DNA of 64,000 nucleotides from Alphaproteobacteria bacterium (GTDB taxonomy: Bacteria > Pseudomonadota > Alphaproteobacteria > Rhodobacterales > Rhodobacteraceae), in NCBI GenBank assembly GCA_030148665.1, contig JASBSZ010000013.1, positions 124,001 through 188,000 of the forward strand. The letters run 5' to 3'. Shown piece after piece: positions 38,656 through 48,459 of this stretch. Numbering within the stretch: position 1 is the first letter of the stretch; every line of letters begins with the position of its first letter. The notes beneath the pieces were generated by a model. It searched no databases, was not told where the DNA came from, and was given only the letters and a program-made list of their open reading frames with translations. Made by a program: the position numbers and the translations under genes.

Positions 38656-39012
38656 ATGAAATCCATTCTGTTTCTTGTCGCCGGCTCGGTGTTTCTGAGC
38701 GCATGCGCCTCGCCCCTGTTTGTCGCCCCCCCGGCGCCCACGGACGAGTTGACCAAACCCATGACCTTCAACAAGTACATGCCGCCTGAAAACAAGACGC
38801 CTCGGGCAACACCCAGGACCACGAAACCCACAAGACCCGCGAAACCGGCGGCAACGCCGCGCAAACCGCGCAAGACCACAACCCCCGGCACGCCCGTGGT
38901 CTATGAGTCGCCCTGCGTCAGAAACGGCGTGAAGAAATTCGAGAAAGAGCACGCTGGCAGAAGCCCCACAACGGGTGAGCTGAACCAGATCGAACGCGAT
39001 TGCCGCGACTGA
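38656..39012 (+). CDS. Small predicted lipoprotein, Pro/Lys-rich
   Basis: The 118-residue product has a clear lipoprotein signal (MKSILFLVAGSVFLSAC, lipobox LSAC, Cys17). The middle is a Thr/Pro/Lys/Arg-rich linker (KTPRATPRTTKPTRPAK) that looks disordered. A short C-terminal part holds two cysteines (ESPCVRNGV and IERDCRD) that could form a disulfide. GGGAGG precedes the ATG. I do not recognise a family. The 206 bases between it and the tRNA hold its presumed promoter only. Confidence 0.7.
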   Translation: MKSILFLVAGSVFLSACASPLFVAPPAPTDELTKPMTFNKYMPPENKTPRATPRTTKPTRPAKPAATPRKPRKTTTPGTPVVYESPCVRNGVKKFEKEHAGRSPTTGELNQIERDCRD

Positions 39013-39062
39013 GCCATCGGACGGTAACCCGCAAATGTTGCCCGGCTGTCGCTGACCCGTAT

Positions 39063-39093
39063 CCCGGCCCTGCCCCGTTGTTGCGGGGCCGGG
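39063..39093. terminator. Bidirectional hairpin between the lipoprotein gene and sufS
   Basis: CCCGGCCCTGC pairs with GCGGGGCCGGG (one G-T pair) around a nine-base loop. It sits five bases after the sufS stop on the minus strand and about 50 bases after the lipoprotein stop on the plus strand. The T-run is weak on both sides, so it is a probable but not classical terminator for the suf operon. Confidence 0.55.
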
Positions 39094-39097
39094 TGTC

Positions 39098-40330
39098 TCA
39101 GGCAAACAGCTCGTGACACAGCTCGAGCGCGTCAACCAGGGCATCGACCTCGGCGCGGGTATTGTACAGGCCGAATGACGCGCGGCAGGTGGCGGTGACG
39201 CCCAGGCGCTCCATCAGGGGCTGGGCGCAATGGTGGCCCGCGCGCACGGCGATGCCGCGCTGATCGACCACGGTCGAAATGTCATGCGGATGCGCCGCTC
39301 CTTGCAGGGTGAACGAAAAGATCGCCCCCTTGGTTTGTGAATTTCCCTGTATGTTCAGCCAGTTCAGGCCGGAAAGTCGGGCATTGGCGTAATCGCGCAG
39401 GTCGCGTTCATGGGCGGCGATATTGTCCAGCCCCAGATCCATCATGTATTCCAGCGCAACGCCAAGGCCGATCATCTGCACGATGCCGGGGGTGCCCGCC
39501 TCGAACTTGTGCGGGGGCGTGTTGTAGGTGACGTTGTCGCGCGTGACCTCGTTGATCATGTCGCCGCCGCCCAGGAAGGGGCGCATTTCGCTCATGCGCG
39601 CGCGCTTGACATAGATCGCGCCCGAGGCCGAGGGGCCATACAGCTTGTGCCCTGTGATCACATAGAAATCGACACCCAGATCCTGCACATCCACCGGCAT
39701 GTGCACCGAGGCCTGGCTGCCATCGACCAGCACCGGCACGCCGCGCGCATGGGCGCCCTCGATGATGGTCTTGACGTCCACCACCGTGCCCAGCACGTTC
39801 GACATATGGGTGATGGCGACCAGGCGCGTGCGGTCTGTGATGGCGTCCAGTACCGCCTGCGGGTCGAGGTCGCCGTTATCGTCGATATCCACCCATTTCA
39901 GCACCACGCCCTGACGTTCGCGCAGGAAATGCCAGGGCACGATATTGGCATGATGTTCCATGACCGACAGCACGATTTCGTCGCCGGCCTCCAGCCGCGG
40001 GGCTGCCCATGCGTAAGACACCAGGTTCATCCCCTCGGTCGCGCCGGTCGTGAAAAGGATTTCGTCATCATGTTCGGCGTTCAGGAAACGCCGGATGATG
40101 CCGCGCACGGCCTCGTATTTATCGGTGGCAAGGTTCGAAAGATAGTGCAGGCCGCGGTGAACATTGGCATATTCCTGCTCATAAGCGCGGGTGACAGCGT
40201 CGATCACGACCCTGGGCTTTTGGGCCGAGGCGCCGTTGTCCAGATAGACCAGCGGCTTGCCGTGCACCTTGCGCGCAAGGATCGGGAAATCGGTACGTAT
40301 CTTTTCGACGTCGTACATATCAATGTCCAT
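39098..40330 (-). CDS. sufS: Cysteine desulfurase SufS
   Basis: SufS (group II desulfurase) takes sulfur from cysteine for cluster assembly on SufBCD. The 410-residue protein has FPILARKVHGKPLVYLDNGASAQ-type N terminus, TTGATEGMN, the PLP lysine in TGHKLYGPSA, and the persulfide cysteine in RAGHHCAQPL. It is the last gene of the minus-strand suf operon, overlapping the Yip1 gene by 11 bases. ATGs at 40330 and 40318 are both possible. No sufE or sufU is next to it. Confidence 0.93.
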   Translation of the reverse strand: MDIDMYDVEKIRTDFPILARKVHGKPLVYLDNGASAQKPRVVIDAVTRAYEQEYANVHRGLHYLSNLATDKYEAVRGIIRRFLNAEHDDEILFTTGATEGMNLVSYAWAAPRLEAGDEIVLSVMEHHANIVPWHFLRERQGVVLKWVDIDDNGDLDPQAVLDAITDRTRLVAITHMSNVLGTVVDVKTIIEGAHARGVPVLVDGSQASVHMPVDVQDLGVDFYVITGHKLYGPSASGAIYVKRARMSEMRPFLGGGDMINEVTRDNVTYNTPPHKFEAGTPGIVQMIGLGVALEYMMDLGLDNIAAHERDLRDYANARLSGLNWLNIQGNSQTKGAIFSFTLQGAAHPHDISTVVDQRGIAVRAGHHCAQPLMERLGVTATCRASFGLYNTRAEVDALVDALELCHELFA

Positions 40331-40907
40331 CCATGACCAGCCCCACCCCCAGAAGGCTGAGGATCAGCGACGCCAGAACGGCCAGCGCAAAAGCGGTGCC
40401 CAACAGCCCTGCAAGGATCTTCCACAGGGATCTGAATCCGTGCAGCTCGGCAATGAAATTGACCGTCAGCCACAGGAAATAGATCAGGATCGCGATGTTC
40501 AGCAGCCCCGAAAGCCCCGGCACCAGCAGAACCACGCCCACGGCGGCGACCTGCACGACCAGCATGTAGAACTGCAACCAGACCGATAACAGCAATGTCT
40601 GCTCGAAACTGCCCGTGCCGCCAAACAGGCGCCCGATCATGAAGATCGCCAGAACCGAAACCATCAACAGCATGAACTGGATCAGCGCATAGAGCAGCGG
40701 CCGGGACAGCATGGTATCCAGAACCGCGACCGTCGGCCCCGGCAACAGGACTGACAGCAGATAGGAAAACGCCACCCCGATGATGACGACCAGGCCGGCC
40801 AGCTCGACAGCGCGGGCCTGCGCGGCCGTGTCATTCATCAGCGCACGCGCCGCCGCGCGCGGATCCGATAATGTGAGCCGCGCCAGCGCCCCGATTCGTT
40901 GCCGCAT
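40320..40907 (-). CDS. Yip1-family membrane protein, copy 1 (suf operon)
   Basis: The 195-residue protein has five hydrophobic segments of the Yip1 type (for example LAGLVVIIGVAFSYLLSVLLPG and NIAILIYFLWLTVNFIAELHGF). A Yip1-like protein in suf operons of Rhodobacteraceae is known from annotation, but its role is not. I chose the ATG at 40907 since the frame upstream duplicates the neighbouring gene's antisense. It overlaps sufS and follows copy 2 after 11 bases. Confidence 0.82.
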   Translation of the reverse strand: MRQRIGALARLTLSDPRAAARALMNDTAAQARAVELAGLVVIIGVAFSYLLSVLLPGPTVAVLDTMLSRPLLYALIQFMLLMVSVLAIFMIGRLFGGTGSFEQTLLLSVWLQFYMLVVQVAAVGVVLLVPGLSGLLNIAILIYFLWLTVNFIAELHGFRSLWKILAGLLGTAFALAVLASLILSLLGVGLVMDGH

Positions 40908-40918
40908 TTTTCCTGCCT

Positions 40919-41596
40919 TCAGAAAAGACCTCTGGCGTGAAAATACATGCCCAGAATGACGGCCACAAGCGAAACCACCGACATGATCAGGAATATGGGC
41001 GATGTTTTGCGAAAACCATGCGCGCGCGCCAGCGCCACCGATACATACCACACAAAGGGCAGCATCCCCAGATAGTATGGCGGCTGCGAAATCCAGGGCG
41101 CGTCGAAGATCGGGTAATAGATGGCCAGATTCGTGAACAGCACCGACAACAGCGCTGCGAACACCCCGAAAGGGGCGGTGATGAAAACGGCCCAGAACAC
41201 GGCGATTCGCGTATCTCGCCAGCTTCCCCGACCGCCGGCCAGACGCGCGACCGCCCCCAGCAGCATGGCCAGGAAATACAGGCCGATGGTGCGCGCAACC
41301 AGCGCCACGACCAGCAGGATTCCGATTTCGGTCGAAAACAGGGCCACCCCTCCGTTATCGGGGACAATCACCGCCTTCATCGTCCATGACAGGAAAAAGG
41401 CCAGATCCGACATCAGCACAAGGAACAGCAGATAGCCCTCGCCCGGCTTTTCTGCCAGGATGCGCCGGGTCGATTGCGACATGTGAAACCACGCGTGGAT
41501 CACCCTGCTCGTGAGGGTCTTGCGCATGATGATTCCCGTCTCGGGCTCATGCCGCACGGGCCTGCGCATGTGGTATCGCGCAACGTCTTCGGTCAT
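40919..41596 (-). CDS. Yip1-family membrane protein, copy 2 (suf operon)
   Basis: The 225-residue protein has a cytoplasmic N terminus of about 50 residues and five membrane helices (GYLLFLVLMSDLAFFLSW, ILLVVALVARTIGLYFLAMLL, IAVFWAVFITAPFGVFAALLSVLF, YYLGMLPFVWYVSVALA, IFLIMSVVSLVAVILGMYF). It shares with copy 3 the GRGSW/GEGSW turn followed by R-x-A-x-FW. The ATG at 41596 has AAGGGGTGG upstream. The 161-base gap before it is the largest between the Yip1 genes. Confidence 0.82.
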   Translation of the reverse strand: MTEDVARYHMRRPVRHEPETGIIMRKTLTSRVIHAWFHMSQSTRRILAEKPGEGYLLFLVLMSDLAFFLSWTMKAVIVPDNGGVALFSTEIGILLVVALVARTIGLYFLAMLLGAVARLAGGRGSWRDTRIAVFWAVFITAPFGVFAALLSVLFTNLAIYYPIFDAPWISQPPYYLGMLPFVWYVSVALARAHGFRKTSPIFLIMSVVSLVAVILGMYFHARGLF

Positions 41597-41757
41597 GTTT
41601 TTTCCACCCCTTGCCAAGGCAACCCATCATCCGCCCGCAACGGGAAAACGTCACAGGCGCGGGATGCAGTTGCAGGGATAATGCGAAAGAAATATGGCGA
41701 ATTGAGGGAATTACGACGTAAATTCCGCAACGCCCGCCTGCCATGCACGGATGGGCG

Positions 41758-42273
41758 TCAGCCGGGGCGTTTCAGGTCGTCCTCGTCCACACGCTCGGCC
41801 GCCATCAGGCCTCCCAGCCAGACCCAGAAGAACATGCCCGCAAAGACCAGCGAAATCAGCTGCGACAGCCAGGTCCAGGGCGACAGCGCCGTCACCAGCG
41901 CCGACAGGATCACCAGCGGCTGCACCGACAGCAGCCCCCAGAACAGCGCCAGGCGCGCGCCGTGCCAGCTGCCCTCGCCCCCCAGCAGGCGCGCGGCCAG
42001 ATGGCTGAGTGCGGCCAGCAGATACATGAACAGCGGCGCGAACATCGCATAGACCACGAACGAGGCCCCGACCATGGTTGCCAGCGGCGGCGCGTCACTA
42101 CCTGCGGCGCGCTGTATGGCGATCAGGCCGGGCAGGCGCGCGGCAAAGGCTATGAACCCCGCCAGAACCGCATAGGCCAGCAGGGTGTCCTCGCCGACGC
42201 CTCGGGCCAGCTTGCGCCGGACAACCCCACCGGGGTGGATCCAGCTTTCGGGGAAATCGCGCAGAAAGCCCAT
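41758..42273 (-). CDS. Yip1-family membrane protein, copy 3 (suf operon)
   Basis: The 171-residue protein has four to five membrane helices (LLAYAVLAGFIAFAARLPGLI, VGASFVVYAMFAPLFMYLLAALSHL, ARLALFWGLLSVQPLVILSALV, LISLVFAGMFFWVWLGGLMAA). The ARLLGGEGSWHGARLALFW stretch mirrors ARLAGGRGSW-RDTRIAVFW of copy 2. Its ATG overlaps the sufD stop by one base (TGATG), so it is coupled to sufD. Confidence 0.82.
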   Translation of the reverse strand: MGFLRDFPESWIHPGGVVRRKLARGVGEDTLLAYAVLAGFIAFAARLPGLIAIQRAAGSDAPPLATMVGASFVVYAMFAPLFMYLLAALSHLAARLLGGEGSWHGARLALFWGLLSVQPLVILSALVTALSPWTWLSQLISLVFAGMFFWVWLGGLMAAERVDEDDLKRPG

Positions 42274-43577
42274 CAGGCGCTATGCCTTTCGACCCACAGT
42301 TCCAGACGTGTCTGGATATCGTCGCGGATGGCGTCATTGTCGATTTCGTCCAGCGCCTCGGAAAGAAAGGCCAGAACCAGCATGTCCTGCGCCAGACGCC
42401 GCGGCACGCCGCGCGACATCAGGTAGAACAGCGCCTCGTCGTCGATGGCGCCGACCGTGGCGCCGTGGCTGCAGGCCACGTCATCGGCATGAATTTCCAG
42501 CTCGGGCTTGGCCAGGAACTGGCTGTCCTCGTCCAGCAGCAGCGCCTGGCTGATCTGATAGCCATCGGTTTTCTGCGCGCCGGGGCTGACAAGGATCTTG
42601 CCCTGGAACACGCCGGTTGCACCATTGCGCAGCACCTTCTTGAAGACCTGGCGGCTTTCGCAGCGCTCGCCCGCATGGGTGATGAACACGGTATCATCCT
42701 GATGGAAAGGGCCGTCATTGCCATCACCGGCAACAGCGCCCGACACGGTGGCGTGCGAATCGTCACCTTCAAGTGTGATCACATATTCATTGCGACTCAG
42801 CGCGCCGTTGACCGTCAGTGAAAAGCTCTTGAACGATGCGTCCGAACCGATACGCGCAAAAAGATGCGTCAGCGCGCGCCGGCCGTGGTCGCGGCCCTGG
42901 GTGCGGATATGGTTGAAACTGGCGCCGTCAGCGACATCGACCTCGGTCACCGCGCTCAGGCGCGCCGCCGCCGGGCCGCTTTCCAGAAATGTCAGCGCGG
43001 CCCCCTTTTCCAGCCTGATGACATGGTGAACGACGCCGTCACCCGCCTCATTGCCACGCAGATAGGTGACCGAGATCGGCCGCGGTGCCTGACCCGTCAC
43101 CCGGATCAACAGGCCCTGCGTCGCCGTGGCGGTATTCAGCGCCGCCAGCGGGCGTTCCACGGGCGCCTGTCCCTGGGTTTCAAGCACGCCGAACAGGTCG
43201 CGCGCCCAGTGGATATCTTGCGTTGCGGCCTGTTCCAGCGTGGTGATCTCGACATTGTCCATCGCCAGCGCGTCGGATTGCGCGGCATCCAGAACGCCAT
43301 CGACAAAGACCAGGTTCAGCCGGTCGAGTTCGCCGAATTGCGGAGCGTCCTCGTCAACCATCAGCGGCACGGGGGCGGTTTGCGCGGTGATCAGGGCGTC
43401 AGGGCGGGTAAAGCGCCAGTATTCGTCGCGCCGTGTGGGCAGGCCCATCCGGTGCAGGCGCTCAAGGGCGTTTTCGCGCGCCGCCGTGACCCACGCCCCG
43501 CCTTTGGGCAGATCGGCCCGCGACAGCCGCTCTGCGGCCGCCTCGCGCTTGGCGGCAAGTGCCTGGGCGCGGCGCAT
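42273..43577 (-). CDS. sufD: Fe-S scaffold protein SufD
   Basis: SufD pairs with SufB and the SufC ATPase to form the SufBC2D scaffold. The 434-residue product has the SufBD fold with LLIRVTGQAPRPI, the HHVIRLEKGAALTFLE region and the C-terminal CSHGATVGAIDDEALFYLMSRG block. It starts at the ATG at 43577, which overlaps the sufC stop by one base; a GTG one codon earlier is also possible. Confidence 0.94.
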   Translation of the reverse strand: MRRAQALAAKREAAAERLSRADLPKGGAWVTAARENALERLHRMGLPTRRDEYWRFTRPDALITAQTAPVPLMVDEDAPQFGELDRLNLVFVDGVLDAAQSDALAMDNVEITTLEQAATQDIHWARDLFGVLETQGQAPVERPLAALNTATATQGLLIRVTGQAPRPISVTYLRGNEAGDGVVHHVIRLEKGAALTFLESGPAAARLSAVTEVDVADGASFNHIRTQGRDHGRRALTHLFARIGSDASFKSFSLTVNGALSRNEYVITLEGDDSHATVSGAVAGDGNDGPFHQDDTVFITHAGERCESRQVFKKVLRNGATGVFQGKILVSPGAQKTDGYQISQALLLDEDSQFLAKPELEIHADDVACSHGATVGAIDDEALFYLMSRGVPRRLAQDMLVLAFLSEALDEIDNDAIRDDIQTRLELWVERHSA

Positions 43578-44332
43578 CACGCAACCTCCGCCAGCAGATC
43601 GGCATAGCCGTTATGTTCGACCTCAAGCGCCAGTTCCGGCCCGCCGGTCTTGATGATCCGGCCCGCGGCCATGATATGCACGACATCCGGTTTGATATGA
43701 TCCAGCAGGCGCTGGTAATGTGTGATCACAAGGAACGAACGTTTGCCGTCACGCAGCGCATTCACACCCTCGGCGACCAGCTTCATCGCGTCAACGTCGA
43801 GGCCCGAGTCGGTTTCGTCCAGAATGCACATCTTGGGTTCGAGCATGGCCATCTGCAGGATCTCGTTGCGCTTTTTCTCGCCGCCCGAGAAACCCACATT
43901 GACGGGCCTCTTCAGCATGTCGGCGTCGATCTTCAGCGATTTTGCCTTGGCGCGCACCAGTTTCAGGAATTCGGCGGCGGAAAGTTCCTCTTCGCCCCGC
44001 AGCTTGCGCTGGCTGTTCACGGCGGTGCGCAGAAAGGTCATGTTGCCGACGCCCGGAATTTCGACCGGATACTGAAAGGCCAGAAACAGGCCGGCGGCGG
44101 CGCGTTCTTCGGGCTCCATCGCCAGCAGATCGACCCCGTCCAGCGTGGCGCTGCCCGAGGTGACCTCGTAGCCCTCCTTGCCCGACAGCACATAGGACAT
44201 GGTGGACTTGCCCGAGCCATTGGGCCCCATGATGGCGTGCACCTCGCCCGAGGGGACGGTCAGCGACAGCCCCTTGAGGATTTCCTTGTCCTCCTCGGCA
44301 AGTTTGACGTGCAGATCCTTGATTTCAAGCAT
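43577..44332 (-). CDS. sufC: Fe-S assembly ATPase SufC
   Basis: SufC is the ABC-type ATPase of the SUF scaffold. The 251-residue protein has Walker A GPNGSGKST (about 37-45), FQYPVEIPGV, the signature FSGGEKKRNEILQM, Walker B CILDETDSGLDVDA and the H-loop ITHYQR. It lies 133 bases from sufB; a GC-rich family-2 repeat fills that gap. Confidence 0.97.
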   Translation of the reverse strand: MLEIKDLHVKLAEEDKEILKGLSLTVPSGEVHAIMGPNGSGKSTMSYVLSGKEGYEVTSGSATLDGVDLLAMEPEERAAAGLFLAFQYPVEIPGVGNMTFLRTAVNSQRKLRGEEELSAAEFLKLVRAKAKSLKIDADMLKRPVNVGFSGGEKKRNEILQMAMLEPKMCILDETDSGLDVDAMKLVAEGVNALRDGKRSFLVITHYQRLLDHIKPDVVHIMAAGRIIKTGGPELALEVEHNGYADLLAEVA

Positions 44333-44389
44333 TGTTTGTTCCTTTGATTAACCTGTGCGCGCTATCGCAAGACATGAGGGCGGTGCCTG

Positions 44390-44437
44390 CCTGGGGGGCA
44401 GGCAGGCGCAGCCCGGGCCGCAGGCGCCCCGGGCAAG
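44390..44437. repeat. GC-rich dispersed element, family 2, short copy C
   Basis: This stretch runs CCTGGGGGGCAGGCAGGCGC, then GCCCGGGCCGCAGGCGCCCCGGG. It resembles the core of 21347-21426 and 49787-49847 (GGGC-GGGCGCATGCCGGGCCGCAAGCGCCCCGG). CCCGGGCCGCAGGCGCCCCGGG can fold on itself. It lies between sufB and sufC in the suf operon, where it may cause differential mRNA stability. Confidence 0.65.
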
Positions 44438-44465
44438 GACGTGAAAGTAATCAACGGGAGAATGC

Positions 44466-46031
<1,566 letters not shown>

Positions 46032-46080
46032 CCGTCGTTTCCTTTCACCCCCGACCATGTGGGGGGCCTGTTCACATGTT

Positions 46081-47142
46081 TCAGCCTGCGGCAGCCGCGC
46101 CTGTTGTCGCAGCCCGCCTGTGGTGGGCCTTGATCCACGCATCCGCAAAACGCATCAGATCGCTTTCTTCGGTCTCGGGGCCGATCGACACCCGCAGCGC
46201 GCTGCTGGCAGTCACATCATCCAGCCCCATCGCCCGCAACACCTTGCTGGGCCTGACCTTGCCGCTGGAACATGCCGAGCCCGCCGATACCGCAAAGCCC
46301 GCCAGATCCATCTGCATGACCTGGGTTTCACCCTTCCACCCCGGCACGGCAAAGCAGGTCACATTGGGCAGGCGCGTCTGCCCCCGGCCGATGATCAGAA
46401 GGTCGGGCACAGCGTCCAGCAGGCGCGATTCAAGCCGGTCGCGCAGGGCGGCGACCTCGTCCCAGCGGCCGTTGTCGAGGTCGCGACGGGCTGCCTCGGC
46501 CGCGGCACCAAGGCCGGCAATGCCGATCACGTTCTCGGTGCCCGAGCGGCGCCCCATTTCCTGGCCACCGCCACGCATGCGGGCCGCCAGATCGATACCC
46601 GGTTTCAGCACCAGCGCACCAACGCCTTTCGGGCCGCCGAACTTGTGGGCCGAAACGATGCCCATGCCGATGCCGGACCAGTCGAAACCGAATGGAATCT
46701 TGCCAAAACCCTGCACCAGATCGGCGACCGCCAGCCCCTCGGGCAGATCCTGAACGATGCCGGTTTCGCCATTGGCCAGCTGCAACGCGCTGTTGGCCGG
46801 ATCCGTAACGGCCACCCTGCCCTGTGCGTCGGCGCGCAGATCGGCCTCGCACCAGGATGTCACACATTCATGTTCGATCAAGGCGCAGTGCAGGTTACGC
46901 CCGGCCAGCGCCAGCGCGGCAGCCTCGGTCGCGCCAGAGGTAAAGACGATATCGGCGGCAGCAGCGCCCAGGGCCTCGGCCAGCTGTTCGCGCGCGCGCT
47001 CGACCACTGCCCGGGCAGCGCGCCCCTCGGCATGCACCGAGGACGGATTGCCGACGACCTCCATTGCGGCCAGCATGGCGTCGCGCGCCTCGGGCCTCAG
47101 CGGTGCGGTCGCGTTCCAGTCGAGATAGGCGCGCGCGCTCAT
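46081..47142 (-). CDS. Cysteine desulfurase, IscS/NifS type (group I)
   Basis: The 353-residue PLP enzyme starts with [15 protein letters not shown], has [12 protein letters not shown], the PLP lysine in [14 protein letters not shown], and a persulfide cysteine in [11 protein letters not shown] on the mobile loop, features of group I rather than SufS. It overlaps iscR by four bases (ATGA). As the second desulfurase of the operon it may feed sulfur to SUF, tRNA thiolation or other users. The 50-residue frame extension upstream is only the iscR antisense frame. Confidence 0.93.
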   Translation of the reverse strand: MSARAYLDWNATAPLRPEARDAMLAAMEVVGNPSSVHAEGRAARAVVERAREQLAEALGAAAADIVFTSGATEAAALALAGRNLHCALIEHECVTSWCEADLRADAQGRVAVTDPANSALQLANGETGIVQDLPEGLAVADLVQGFGKIPFGFDWSGIGMGIVSAHKFGGPKGVGALVLKPGIDLAARMRGGGQEMGRRSGTENVIGIAGLGAAAEAARRDLDNGRWDEVAALRDRLESRLLDAVPDLLIIGRGQTRLPNVTCFAVPGWKGETQVMQMDLAGFAVSAGSACSSGKVRPSKVLRAMGLDDVTASSALRVSIGPETEESDLMRFADAWIKAHHRRAATTGAAAAG

Positions 47143-47597
47143 TCGTCCACCAGCTCGACAATGGCCGGAACCGCCGGACAAGGCACAAGGTGATCGTCCA
47201 GAATGTCGGAAAGCCGCGTCTGATGCAGGAAAACATAGACATGGGCCGAAAGCTGTTCCCACAGCTTGTCGGTCATTTCCTGTTCGGCCGTGCCGACCCC
47301 CGCCCCCGAGGCCCCTGCCCCGCGCTGGGTTGCGTCCATGGTTTCGTCAACCGCCGCCAGGATGTCGGACACCCTGATTTCCGAAGTCGGGCGCGCCAGG
47401 CGATAGCCGCCGCCAGGGCCGCGCACGCTTTCGACGATACCGGCGCGGCGCAGTTTCACGAAAAGCTGCTCGAGATAGGCCAGCGAGATATCCTGACGCT
47501 CGGATATGCCACCGAGCGACACCAGGCCGTTTTCGCCATTTCCGGCAAGATCGGCCAGCGCGATCATTGCATAACGTCCCTTGGTGCTGAGTTTCAC
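47139..47597 (-). CDS. iscR: Rrf2-family Fe-S regulator IscR, non-canonical
   Basis: IscR senses Fe-S status and represses the isc/suf genes. The 152-residue protein begins with the canonical KLSTKGRYAMIALADLA and has an Rrf2 winged helix (SLAYLEQLFVKLRRAGIVESVRGPGGGYRLAR). The usual cluster cysteines around residues 90-105 are absent; that loop reads DATQRGAGASGAG. The only cysteine is Cys140 in LVPCPAV. IscR of Rhodobacter sphaeroides is known for an unusual cluster ligation with few cysteines, so this fits the clade. The start is a GTG at 47597 behind GAGGGG. It heads the suf operon. Confidence 0.93.
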   Translation of the reverse strand: MKLSTKGRYAMIALADLAGNGENGLVSLGGISERQDISLAYLEQLFVKLRRAGIVESVRGPGGGYRLARPTSEIRVSDILAAVDETMDATQRGAGASGAGVGTAEQEMTDKLWEQLSAHVYVFLHQTRLSDILDDHLVPCPAVPAIVELVDE

Positions 47598-47684
47598 GGT
47601 ATCCGGTCCCCTCACGGAGTTGACGCGCGCACGCGCAACGCTTAACTCCCTTAACACGACAATGGGGTCCTGCCCCTGCGAAAT

Positions 47685-47697
47685 TAGAATTGTTCTA
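47685..47697. promoter_or_regulatory. Dyad in the iscR promoter, candidate IscR operator
   Basis: TAGAA-TTG-TTCTA is a perfect 13-base dyad with a three-base centre, 88 bases before the iscR start and 75 bases before the divergent hydrolase gene, in the 174-base shared spacer. The position fits autorepression by IscR (compare the Iron-Rhodo-box reported for Rhodobacter); I cannot align it to that motif from memory, so this is inference. Confidence 0.5.
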
Positions 47698-47771
47698 GGT
47701 TATCCGAGGGAAATCGTCAAGTATTTGATGACCCCATCCGATGACCCGAGATACCGGAGTTGCAAGACCAC

Positions 47772-48425
47772 ATGCCCGAAATCATCTTTCCCGGTCCCGA
47801 AGGCCGTCTCCAGGGCCGGTATCATCCGCAAAAGGCCAAGGATGCGCCCATTGCGATCGTGCTGCACCCGCATCCGCAATTCGGCGGCACGATGAACAAC
47901 AAGGTCGTCTACAACCTGCATTATGCCTTTTACAACATGGGCTTCACGGTTCTGCGGTTCAATTTCCGCGGCGTCGGACGCAGCCAGGGCGAATACGACC
48001 AGGGCGTGGGCGAGCTTTCCGACGCGGCCGCGGCGCTGGACTATCTGCAGCACCTGAACCCGAACGCGAAACATTGCTGGGTTGCCGGCTTTTCCTTCGG
48101 GTCGTGGATCGGCATGCAGCTGCTCATGCGCCGCCCCGAGATTTCGGGATTCGTTTCGGTCGCGCCGAATGCCAACATGTATGATTTCAGCTTTCTTGCC
48201 CCCTGCCCCAGCTCGGGGTTGATCATCAACGGGTCGGCCGACCGGGTGGCGCCGCCCGCCGATACCGAGGCGCTGGTCGAAAAGCTGCACGAGCAGAAGG
48301 GCATCACCATCACCCACGAGGTTGTCGAGGGCGCAGGGCACTTCTTTGAAGGCGAACACATGGACGAGCTGATCGCCCGCGTCGATGCCTATGTCCGGCG
48401 CCGCCTGACGGAAACCACGCGCTGA
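47772..48425 (+). CDS. Alpha/beta hydrolase
   Basis: The 217-residue protein has the alpha/beta hydrolase fold: oxyanion region LHPHPQFGGTM, FRGVGRSQGEYD, nucleophile elbow GFSFGSWIG (Ser in G-F-S-F-G), a distal Asp in INGSADRVAPP and catalytic His in EGAGHFFEGEHM. These features match the YsfA/CocE-like hydrolases often annotated in Rhodobacteraceae. Substrate unknown. It is divergent from iscR. ATG 47772 was chosen; the frame opens four codons earlier at a TTG. Confidence 0.85.
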   Translation: MPEIIFPGPEGRLQGRYHPQKAKDAPIAIVLHPHPQFGGTMNNKVVYNLHYAFYNMGFTVLRFNFRGVGRSQGEYDQGVGELSDAAAALDYLQHLNPNAKHCWVAGFSFGSWIGMQLLMRRPEISGFVSVAPNANMYDFSFLAPCPSSGLIINGSADRVAPPADTEALVEKLHEQKGITITHEVVEGAGHFFEGEHMDELIARVDAYVRRRLTETTR

Positions 48426-48459
48426 AATCCGCGGGCCCCGTGGCGGATCGGACGCCGCA

